DNA of 64,000 bases, from positions 1 to 64,000 of the forward strand of contig JAGCUU010000012.1 in assembly GCA_017962665.1 (NCBI GenBank), written 5' to 3'. Numbering within the stretch: the stretch's first letter is position 1; each line of letters opens with the position of its first letter. A program made the position numbers and the translations under genes. The notes under the pieces were generated by a model. The model saw only the letters and a list, made by a program, of their open reading frames with translations. It was not told the origin of the DNA and did not search any database. The DNA is from Bacteroidales bacterium. GTDB lineage: Bacteria; Bacteroidota; Bacteroidia; Bacteroidales; P3. Shown here piece after piece: positions 35,874-43,040 of the stretch.

Positions 35874-35881
35874 TACATTTG
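35874..35881 (+). promoter_or_regulatory. -7 promoter element for the TPR lipoprotein gene
   Basis: TACATTTG fits TAnnTTTG and lies about 90 bp before the ATG at 35973. No convincing -33 box is present at the right distance. Confidence 0.5.
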
Positions 35882-35893
35882 CAAATTGAACTA

Positions 35894-35914
35894 TACGGTA
35901 GCCCCAATACCGTA
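35894..35914 (+). other. Hairpin at the 5' end of the TPR lipoprotein leader
   Basis: TACGGTA (35894-35900) and TACCGTA (35908-35914) are perfect arms around a seven-base loop, starting within a few bases of the predicted transcription start. It has no T run, so it is not a terminator; it could protect the mRNA end or bind a regulator. Confidence 0.45.
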
Positions 35915-35972
35915 CATAATTTATTATTAATCATTTACGACACACATATATAAATATTTTCTAATAAAGTAT

Positions 35973-37793
35973 ATGAAAAAAACTGTTTTTTCCGTCATTC
36001 TAATGACTCTCCTTCTGGCAAGTTGCAATGGGTTATCGCAAATGAAAAGCAACAGCAAGAAAGTGCGCTATCAGGCCACTCCCAATCCCGTGGAGACACG
36101 CGACGACAAAGTCGTAGTCAAGTTTGTCGGATCTATACCGGAGAAATATTTCGACAAGAAAGCCGCCGTATTCATTCAGCCTATCTTCACATGGGAAGGC
36201 GGTTCAGTCCCACTTGACCCGATCACCCTTAAAGGGGAGAATGTCAACGGTGAAGGCATCACAATCAACTTTGAAAATGGCGGCAGATTCACCTACACTG
36301 ACGAGTTGGACTTCAAGCCCGGAATGGAGACCGGTCGTGTCACACTTGCTCCAGTGGCATATACCGCTTCGACCACCGACGATGAAGCCAAATTCGCAGA
36401 CGAAATACAATACAAGACAGTCACCTTCCCGAACGTACTCATCTCCGACGGTGTAAACAACACCTCCTCCTGGGTCAACATTCGTGGCAACATTTCCATA
36501 TCGCCCATCAACTACAACAAAACGCAAGGCGTTGTAGAAACCGCCGACATCTACTTCCCGAACGGACTCTCCACCCTTGATTGGAACTTCCATATGAACC
36601 GTACTTTCAATACAAAATTCCAGCTTGAAGAACTTCGCAGGATTATGCTTGAGAACGGTCTTCCGAAACAAATCACCATAACAGGATGGGCATCTCCCGA
36701 AGGTGAAGAGACCAACAATGTCGGTGTCAGCAAAAACCGTGCCGAGGTTGCAACAACACAGATAAAACGCGTTCTGGACGACGTACTCAACACTATGGCA
36801 AAGCGCAAAGAGGTTCCCGCCTACGAAGTCGACCACTACAAATACGAACTGCAGAAACAAATCGTGGTTTCCACCCGTGCTGCAGGCGAAGACTGGGTCC
36901 ATTTCATCATCATGGTTGAGGAATCCGACATCCAGGACAAGCACGCAATCGTCAACATCGTTGAAACGCAGCAGAACCTTATTAAGCGCGAGCAAATGAT
37001 CAAAAACATGGCTGAGACATACACACAGCTCAACACCGAAATCTTCCCGAACCTGCGTCGCGCACAAATCGCACTATATTACTCCGAGGCCCGCAAAACC
37101 GACCCCGAACTGGCAAAGCAAGCCACCCTCAACCCTGCAAAACTCACTTTCGACGAGCTCATGTACGCCGCCTATATCAACTACAACTACGAGACCAAGC
37201 TCAGATACTACAAGTGGGCAACAGAAAACCATAGCGCCGAATGGGCTGCATGGAACAACGCTGGAGCTGTATCTTTCTACCTTGGAGACTTCAAAGAGGC
37301 GGAGAGATACCTCAATATGGCTCGCCAGCTTAACCCCCACAATCCCGATGTACTGAACAACACCGGTCTGCTCTGCTTGGCGCAGAAAGACTATGCTCTT
37401 GCAAAATACTATTTCGAAGAGGCTGAACGCCAAGGAAGCACTGACGCAGAGACCAACCTGCCCATCCTCAACTTGAAGAAAGGCAATTATAAAGATGCAC
37501 AAAAACAACTCAAAGGCAACACCTGCAGCTTCAATCTCGCTTTTGCCCAACTCATGAATGGCGAGACCAGCAACAGCATACGCACTTTGGATTGCTGCCT
37601 CGACCAGAACGCCGACGTATACTACCTCCGCGCCGTTGCCTACGCACGCCTCGGCGACAAGGTCAACAGCCTGAAAAACCTTAAAGTTGCCTGCGACGAA
37701 GAATACAACTACAAGGAGCGTGCCGCAGTTGATGTTGAATTCAAAGCATATTGGGATGACGAAGAGTTCAAACTGATAGTCAAGCTGTGGTAA
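35973..37793 (+). CDS. TPR lipoprotein with an OmpA-like domain
   Basis: A 606-residue outer-membrane or periplasmic lipoprotein of unknown role. The signal peptide ends in the lipobox LASC (Cys18). A beta-rich region follows (about 30-200), then an OmpA-like segment (ITGWASPEGEETNNVGVSKNRAEVA, about 225-260). The peptidoglycan-binding Asp normally found after the Thr is replaced there, so wall binding is doubtful. Residues about 395-590 form tetratricopeptide repeats (WAAWNNAGAVSFYLGDFKEAERYL and following). It may scaffold an envelope complex, but no partner is evident; the genes downstream are housekeeping. It has its own predicted promoter. Confidence 0.8.
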   Translation: MKKTVFSVILMTLLLASCNGLSQMKSNSKKVRYQATPNPVETRDDKVVVKFVGSIPEKYFDKKAAVFIQPIFTWEGGSVPLDPITLKGENVNGEGITINFENGGRFTYTDELDFKPGMETGRVTLAPVAYTASTTDDEAKFADEIQYKTVTFPNVLISDGVNNTSSWVNIRGNISISPINYNKTQGVVETADIYFPNGLSTLDWNFHMNRTFNTKFQLEELRRIMLENGLPKQITITGWASPEGEETNNVGVSKNRAEVATTQIKRVLDDVLNTMAKRKEVPAYEVDHYKYELQKQIVVSTRAAGEDWVHFIIMVEESDIQDKHAIVNIVETQQNLIKREQMIKNMAETYTQLNTEIFPNLRRAQIALYYSEARKTDPELAKQATLNPAKLTFDELMYAAYINYNYETKLRYYKWATENHSAEWAAWNNAGAVSFYLGDFKEAERYLNMARQLNPHNPDVLNNTGLLCLAQKDYALAKYYFEEAERQGSTDAETNLPILNLKKGNYKDAQKQLKGNTCSFNLAFAQLMNGETSNSIRTLDCCLDQNADVYYLRAVAYARLGDKVNSLKNLKVACDEEYNYKERAAVDVEFKAYWDDEEFKLIVKLW

Positions 37794-37803
37794 GCATCCC
37801 ATT

Positions 37804-38502
37804 ATGAAACGACAAATTCCAAACCTAATAACACTCTGCAACCTGCTTTGCGGAGTGTTTTCTTGTATCTATGCAGCACAAGGGCACCTCATCTTGGCAG
37901 CTCTTTTCATCTGCCTCGGAATCTTTTTCGACTTTTTTGACGGGATGGCTGCACGTCTTCTTGGCGTCAGTTCACCTCTCGGGAAAGAGCTTGACTCCCT
38001 GGCCGATGTCGTCACAAGCGGTGTGGCTCCAGGAGTAATCCTGTTTGAGTTGCTCGCCAGCAGTCTTGTTCCGTGGCTGAAATGGGTCGGATTGTTCACG
38101 CCCCTCTTCTCTGCATACAGACTTGCGAAATTCAATCTCGACACACGACAAACCCATAGTTTTATAGGGCTTCCAACTCCCGCCAATGCATTGATTTGGG
38201 TTGGATTTGGAACAGATGCGGCATTTGTCACCGACCATATTTGGATAACCATTTCCATTGCCCTGTTATCCGTCGCCACCGGTATCATGATGGTGAACGA
38301 AGTGCCGATGTTTTCTTTGAAAGTCAATTTCAAAGACCTTTCATGGAAAACAAACGTTGTGCAGTACACCTTTCTCATTGGCTGTGGAGTCATCGCGATA
38401 ATAGGAATAATCGCCTCACTCGACTTTCTGTTCCTTCCCCTCTTCATCATCTGGTATATATTGCTGTCGCTAATAACTCAGAAAAAAGAAAATGCCCAAT
38501 AA
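37804..38502 (+). CDS. pssA: CDP-diacylglycerol-serine O-phosphatidyltransferase
   Basis: Membrane enzyme making phosphatidylserine, the precursor of phosphatidylethanolamine. The 232-residue protein has several membrane helices and the CDP-alcohol phosphotransferase motif, here DGMAARLLG..GKELDSLAD, with all metal-binding Asp residues present (about residues 47-70). Its length and motif fit the membrane-type PssA of Bacteroidota. It ends in an 11-bp overlap with queA and starts 10 bp after the TPR lipoprotein gene. Confidence 0.94.
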   Translation: MKRQIPNLITLCNLLCGVFSCIYAAQGHLILAALFICLGIFFDFFDGMAARLLGVSSPLGKELDSLADVVTSGVAPGVILFELLASSLVPWLKWVGLFTPLFSAYRLAKFNLDTRQTHSFIGLPTPANALIWVGFGTDAAFVTDHIWITISIALLSVATGIMMVNEVPMFSLKVNFKDLSWKTNVVQYTFLIGCGVIAIIGIIASLDFLFLPLFIIWYILLSLITQKKENAQ

Positions 38503-39703
38503 TCCACGCGACATAGCCATTGCCGACTACGACTATCCATTGCCCGACGAACGAATAGCCAAGTTCCCTCTGGCCATGCGTGACCAGTCGAAACTGCTCG
38601 TGTACCGCGATGGCGTCATCGGAGAGTCGCAGTTCTTCCACCTGCCTGAGTTGCTGCCAGAAGGGGCCATGCTGCTGTTCAACAACACCAAAGTCATCCA
38701 TGCACGCCTCTTTTTCCGCAAACCTACAGGGTCAGTAATCGAAATATTCTGTCTCGAGCCTCACCTGATGGCCGTAAGCCAATCCTTCGAGCAACGTGAA
38801 CGATGCTCCTGGCTTTGCTTTATCGGCAACAACAAGAAATGGAAAGAGGGTACATTAGGCCGCTCTTTTACCTGCAACGGAAATGATATTACCCTCAATG
38901 CCACTCGGCATGAGGCAAAAGGCAACGCCTGGCTGGTAAACTTTGAATGGAATGGCGGCGTCAGCTTTGCCGAAGTGATTGGACAGGCAGGTGTCATCCC
39001 CCTCCCACCATATCTGCACCGCGATGCCGAAGAGAGCGACAAAGAACGCTATCAAACCGTTTACGCCCTACATGAAGGCTCGGTAGCAGCACCTACAGCG
39101 GGACTGCATTTCACCGACAATCTTCTCGACAAACTGCATAACCACGGCTTCAAGACAGAATATATCACTCTGCATGTCGGCGCAGGCACCTTCAAACCTG
39201 TATCTTCAGACACTATAGGCGAACACGAGATGCATGTGGAAAAAGTGCAAATCAGCCGTACCAATCTCCAACATATTATTGACCAGCTTGGCAAACCCAT
39301 CATCCCCGTTGGCACAACGACAGTAAGGACACTGGAATCTGTCTACTGGTTCGGCGTGCGGTTAGAAAACAATCCCCGTCTCGAGGCTATGCACGTACTG
39401 CAGTGGGAGCCTTACGAGCTCGAAAGTCTGAGCATAAGCGCCGAACAATCATACCACAACGTCATCAACTGGATGGACCGTCAAGGAATCGAGCATCTCG
39501 ACGGCGACACACAACTGCTCATTGCACCAGGTTACAAATACCATGTTATCAGTGGGCTGATAACCAATTTCCATCAACCCAAAAGCACACTACTGCTGCT
39601 CGTGTCGGCACTTATCGGGGATTCTTGGAAAGAATGCTACCGATATGCTCTCGACAACGGGTTCCGTTTCCTTAGCTACGGTGACAGCTGCTTGTTCCTA
39701 TGA
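38492..39703 (+). CDS. queA: S-adenosylmethionine:tRNA ribosyltransferase-isomerase
   Basis: Transfers and isomerises the ribosyl part of SAM onto 7-aminomethyl-7-deazaguanine in tRNA to give epoxyqueuosine. The 403-residue protein has the family features: YPLPDERIAKFPLA near the N-terminus, LLFNNTKVIHARL, AAPTAGLHFT and LHVGAGTFKPV, and a C-terminal NFHQPKSTLLLLVSALIG. It is longer than E. coli QueA (356), as is usual in this phylum. It overlaps both pssA (11 bp) and comF (ATGA). Confidence 0.97.
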   Translation: MPNNPRDIAIADYDYPLPDERIAKFPLAMRDQSKLLVYRDGVIGESQFFHLPELLPEGAMLLFNNTKVIHARLFFRKPTGSVIEIFCLEPHLMAVSQSFEQRERCSWLCFIGNNKKWKEGTLGRSFTCNGNDITLNATRHEAKGNAWLVNFEWNGGVSFAEVIGQAGVIPLPPYLHRDAEESDKERYQTVYALHEGSVAAPTAGLHFTDNLLDKLHNHGFKTEYITLHVGAGTFKPVSSDTIGEHEMHVEKVQISRTNLQHIIDQLGKPIIPVGTTTVRTLESVYWFGVRLENNPRLEAMHVLQWEPYELESLSISAEQSYHNVINWMDRQGIEHLDGDTQLLIAPGYKYHVISGLITNFHQPKSTLLLLVSALIGDSWKECYRYALDNGFRFLSYGDSCLFL

Positions 39704-40392
39704 GTTTTCTGCGTGATTTCATTGAACTGTTTTTCCCCAGGGTATGCTGCATCTGCGGAAATCCACTTGTGGGTACGGAGAAACAAATATGCACACACTG
39801 CCTGCTCAATCTTCCCGAATCCCTATCTGCCAAAGGGGATAGTAATATTGTTGAGAAACGCCTGATGGGGCGCATCCCGATAGTGGCCTCTACCGCCCTG
39901 CTTGTCTTTTCCGAAAACAGCATGGCACAAAAAATACTCCACCAGATAAAATACTATGGTAATACCGAACTTGCCGTTTCCATGGGAAGACAGCTGGGCA
40001 TGCGGCTGGCAGAATCCGACAGGTTCGACAGCGTAGACATCATTGTCCCTGTACCGCTGCACAGAAAGAAACTCCGCAAACGCGGATACAACCAAAGCTT
40101 TCTTATATGCCAAGGTATTGCACAAACCTTCCCGCGACCAATAAACAGAGATAACCTCATACGTACCAAACATACCGAAACCCAAACCCGTAAAAACAGA
40201 GAAGAACGAATTGAAAACATGCACAATGTATTCCATCTCCTCGACGAAAGCGTCTTCGAGAACAAGCACGTCCTTCTCGTGGATGACGTAATCACTACAG
40301 GTTCCACAACCGAAGCATGCTGGAATGCCATGAAAGAGACAAAAGGTATTAAAATCAGCGTCATATCCCTCGCCATAACTGGTGAATACTGA
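39700..40392 (+). CDS. comF: ComF family phosphoribosyltransferase-like protein
   Basis: ComF-type protein, linked in other bacteria to DNA uptake and replication-fork repair; its exact reaction is not settled. The 230-residue protein has an N-terminal four-Cys zinc finger (CCICGNPL and ICTHCLL, residues about 12-32), VPLHRKKLRKRGYNQS and a PRPP-type motif VLLVDDVITTGST near the C-terminus. The start overlaps the queA stop (ATGA), so expression is tied to that gene. No other competence genes are nearby. Confidence 0.9.
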   Translation: MSFLRDFIELFFPRVCCICGNPLVGTEKQICTHCLLNLPESLSAKGDSNIVEKRLMGRIPIVASTALLVFSENSMAQKILHQIKYYGNTELAVSMGRQLGMRLAESDRFDSVDIIVPVPLHRKKLRKRGYNQSFLICQGIAQTFPRPINRDNLIRTKHTETQTRKNREERIENMHNVFHLLDESVFENKHVLLVDDVITTGSTTEACWNAMKETKGIKISVISLAITGEY

Positions 40393-40441
40393 AAGAAAAA
40401 ATAGTTTTTCGCCCACAAATACATTTTTTTTCTTAATTTCG

Positions 40442-40463
40442 TTGCATCAAACAATTGATGCAA
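40442..40463. promoter_or_regulatory. Perfect 9-bp inverted repeat upstream of pyrH
   Basis: TTGCATCAA (40442-40450) and TTGATGCAA (40455-40463) flank ACAA. A promoter-like TAATTTCG (40434-40441) sits immediately before it, so the palindrome would cover the transcription start. There is no T run, so it reads as an operator or a 5' hairpin rather than a terminator. Confidence 0.5.
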
Positions 40464-40546
40464 AATAATATTATTTATATAATATTCAGAATATTGTATC
40501 AAATATTTATGTTACAAAAAACATCAAACTTAAAAACCACCATTCA

Positions 40547-41257
40547 ATGAAATACAATCGAGTCCTATTGAAACTTAGCGGAGAATCTCTTATGGGAAAA
40601 CAAAGCTATGGCATCGATCCGTCTATGCTTGAGCAATATGCCTCCGATGTTAAACAGGCCGTGGACAGCCATGTCGAGATTGCCATTGTTATAGGCGGCG
40701 GCAACATCTTCCGTGGCCTCAGTGGCGCCGCAAAAGGCATGGATCGTGTCCAAGGCGACTACATGGGTATGCTCGCCACTCTCATCAACAGCATGGCTCT
40801 GCAGGCTGAACTCGAGAAACAAGGGCTTCGTACCGAACTACTAAGCGGACTTGCCATCGAGCCTATATGCAAGGAAATGAGCCGCAGGCGCGCCATACAA
40901 GCCATGCAGGAAGGAAAAGTTGTTATCATTGGAGGCGGCAGCGGCAACCCCTTCTTCACTACCGACACGGCCTCGGCACTCCGTGCCGTCGAAATCCAGG
41001 CCGACGCCATACTCAAAGGTACACGCGTGGATGGAGTCTACACCGCTGACCCTGAAAAAGATCCAACTGCAACAAAATACAAAACCCTCTCTTTTCAAGA
41101 TGCTCTTAACAAGAAACTGAAAATCATGGATCTCACAGCCTTCGCACTATGCGAGGAGAACAATCTGCCCATCTATGTTTTCGACATGAACAAAAAAGGC
41201 AATCTCTTGAAAGTGGTTTCCGGCGAGGAGATAGGCACTCTCGTCATCAACCAATAA
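40547..41257 (+). CDS. pyrH: Uridylate kinase
   Basis: Phosphorylates UMP to UDP in the cytoplasm; bacterial PyrH is a hexamer controlled by GTP and UTP. The 236-residue protein shows LKLSGESLMG, GGGNIFRG, DYMGMLATLINSMAL and the DGVYTADPEKDPTATKY segment. Length is typical. It is followed 45 bp later by frr, the standard pyrH-frr pairing, then by birA. A palindrome around the likely transcription start may bind a regulator. Confidence 0.98.
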   Translation: MKYNRVLLKLSGESLMGKQSYGIDPSMLEQYASDVKQAVDSHVEIAIVIGGGNIFRGLSGAAKGMDRVQGDYMGMLATLINSMALQAELEKQGLRTELLSGLAIEPICKEMSRRRAIQAMQEGKVVIIGGGSGNPFFTTDTASALRAVEIQADAILKGTRVDGVYTADPEKDPTATKYKTLSFQDALNKKLKIMDLTAFALCEENNLPIYVFDMNKKGNLLKVVSGEEIGTLVINQ

Positions 41258-41302
41258 CTCACCTGTTTTATCCATCTAAAAAAACAATAAAACATACATA
41301 CC

Positions 41303-41866
41303 ATGAACGATTTATCGAAAGCTTGTATCGAAGAAGCTAAACAAAGCATGCAGACAGCTATCAGCTTTCTTGAAAAAGAACTGACAAAAATCCGTGCAGG
41401 AAAAGCCAACCCTGCAATGCTCGACGGAGTGAAAATCGACTACTACGGCGCACCTACCGATCTGAGCCAGGCTGCCAACATCAGCACGCCCGACCCAAGA
41501 AACATCATCATCCAGCCATGGGACAAATCCATTATCGGTGCCATCAACAAGGCTATCCTTGACGCCAATCTTGGATTCACCCCTCGCCACGAAGGCGACA
41601 TACTCCGCATCGTCGTACCTCCCCTCACCGAGGAACGCCGCAAAGAGCTCTCCAAATCGGCAAAAACTGAAGTAGAGAACAGCAAAGTCAATATCCGCAA
41701 CGCCCGTCGCAACGTAATGGACAAAGTAAAAAAACTCAAAGACAAATCGGTACCCGAAGACGAAGTGAAACAAGTGGAGAAAGAAATACAGGAAATTACC
41801 GACAAGTTTATTGGCGAATGCGACAAGATTTATGCAGCCAAGGAAAAAGAAATCATGACGGTCTGA
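41303..41866 (+). CDS. frr: Ribosome recycling factor
   Basis: Splits post-termination ribosomes together with EF-G. The 187-residue protein has the two-domain family pattern: RAGKANPAMLDGVKIDYYGAPT near residue 31 and the C-terminal helical stretch with RRNVMDKVKKLK. Length is normal (185). It lies downstream of pyrH as in most bacteria and 13 bp before birA. Confidence 0.98.
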   Translation: MNDLSKACIEEAKQSMQTAISFLEKELTKIRAGKANPAMLDGVKIDYYGAPTDLSQAANISTPDPRNIIIQPWDKSIIGAINKAILDANLGFTPRHEGDILRIVVPPLTEERRKELSKSAKTEVENSKVNIRNARRNVMDKVKKLKDKSVPEDEVKQVEKEIQEITDKFIGECDKIYAAKEKEIMTV

Positions 41867-41879
41867 CACCTTTTGCACT

Positions 41880-42608
41880 GTGACCATCCATTATTTCGAC
41901 ACGTTAGACTCCACCAACAACTACTGTAAACTCCTCGACCCCAAAACAGTCGAGGAGTTTATGGTTGTATGTGCCTGCTGCCAGACGGCCGGTATCGGAC
42001 AACAGGGCAATGTATGGGTGAGCGAACCATACAAAAACCTAACATTCAGCATCATCCTCAAACCATCTTTTCTGCTGGCATCCGAACAATATCTACTCAC
42101 AATGATGCTTGCAGTTGCGACAGCCGACGCCGTCGCCAGCCTACTATCAGACTACAGCGTCGACATCAAATGGCCTAATGACATTTATGTGGGAGAACGA
42201 AAGATTTGTGGCATCCTGACCACAAACAGAATCCATGACAGCCATATCACACAATCCATTTGTGGCATAGGACTTAATGTCAACCAGACAAACTTTCCTG
42301 AATGGCTGCCGAACCCAACCTCGCTAAAAGCATTAAGCGGCAATGATTTCAACATTGACAACATTCTCAAAGCAGTACTCTCATCCATCGACAAATACTA
42401 TCAACTGCTAAAAGAAGACCACGACGAGATACGGCATCTTTACCTTTCACGCCTCTTTCGTAAAGGTATTCAAGCCTCGTATGAATACCTTGGAATAAAA
42501 ATCGAAGCCACAATAACCGGCGTGGACCGTTTCGGCCATCTGCAGCTCACATCATCCGACGGCAAAGAAATATGCTGCGACATGAAAGAGGTGAAATACA
42601 TACTCTAA
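41880..42608 (+). CDS. birA: Biotin-[acetyl-CoA carboxylase] ligase
   Basis: Attaches biotin to the carrier domain of biotin-dependent carboxylases. The 242-residue protein lacks the N-terminal helix-turn-helix of E. coli BirA, so it is a ligase only. Its motifs are FDTLDSTN at the very N-terminus, GQQGNVWVSEPYKNLTFSI (the biotinyl-AMP loop), IKWPNDIYVGERKICGIL with the catalytic Lys, and a C-terminal SH3-like part. The start codon is GTG: any later start would remove the conserved DSTN motif. It ends about 30 bp before the promoter of the cobalamin-regulated gene. Confidence 0.95.
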   Translation: MTIHYFDTLDSTNNYCKLLDPKTVEEFMVVCACCQTAGIGQQGNVWVSEPYKNLTFSIILKPSFLLASEQYLLTMMLAVATADAVASLLSDYSVDIKWPNDIYVGERKICGILTTNRIHDSHITQSICGIGLNVNQTNFPEWLPNPTSLKALSGNDFNIDNILKAVLSSIDKYYQLLKEDHDEIRHLYLSRLFRKGIQASYEYLGIKIEATITGVDRFGHLQLTSSDGKEICCDMKEVKYIL

Positions 42609-42638
42609 TATTTTTCTCTGTATTTCGGAAAATATATG

Positions 42639-42646
42639 TACTTTTG
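42639..42646 (+). promoter_or_regulatory. -7 promoter element for the cobalamin leader
   Basis: TACTTTTG fits TAnnTTTG; the upstream box is weak (TCTG, 42617-42620, 18 bp away). Transcription would start near 42653, at the first bases of the predicted riboswitch. Confidence 0.65.
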
Positions 42647-42650
42647 CATC

Positions 42651-42859
42651 CGGTTTGGTTGCAGAGAAGAAATGTAATTACCGCCATAAAACACGATAAT
42701 ACAATTCGATGCATCAAAAGGGAATCGGGTGGAAATCCCGAGCAGTCCCGCTGCTGTAAGTTCTACACACCGCAGTCCGTCCTATGCCACTGTGCGACGT
42801 TATAGCCGTATGGGAAGGCAGTGACCGCGGAGAACAGAGCCAGAAGACCTGCCAAACCG
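42651..42859 (+). promoter_or_regulatory. Cobalamin riboswitch
   Basis: The closing stem CGGTTTGG (42651-42658) pairs with CCAAACCG (42852-42859). Inside are the conserved core GGGAATCGGGTGGAAATCCC, the GCAGTCCCGC.GCTGTAA stretch (42742-42758) and the B12 box AGCCAGAAGACCTGCC (42838-42853). This is a full-length adenosylcobalamin-type aptamer, which in known cases turns expression down when the cofactor is plentiful. It controls the single gene at 43041, since the next gene is on the other strand. Confidence 0.96.
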
Positions 42860-42924
42860 AGTTTTTTGCGCTTTCGAGGAAAAAGCAGGAAAAAAGGCCG
42901 TCAATATGCATGCTGACGACCATG

Positions 42925-42964
42925 ACGGGAAAAAACTATCAGATAGCCCACTCCCGTTTTTCCC
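42925..42964 (+). terminator. Possible expression-platform hairpin of the cobalamin riboswitch
   Basis: ACGGGA (42925-42930) can pair with TCCCGT (42952-42957), followed by four more T. A competing fold pairs GGGAAAAA with TTTTTCCC (42957-42964), and CTAT/ATAG forms a small inner stem. Mutually exclusive stems here, 65 bases after the aptamer, would suit transcription termination control, but the stems are weak. Confidence 0.4.
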
Positions 42965-43040
42965 ACTGTTTTAGTAGAAAGCTATTTATTAACCCGCCAT
43001 TCCGCAATGGCATGGCAATTAAATTAAATAGTTCTATACT

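Noticed and set aside
36204..37067. 287-codon frame antisense to the TPR lipoprotein gene
   Set aside because: No motif, no start context; the sense protein has a lipobox and TPRs.
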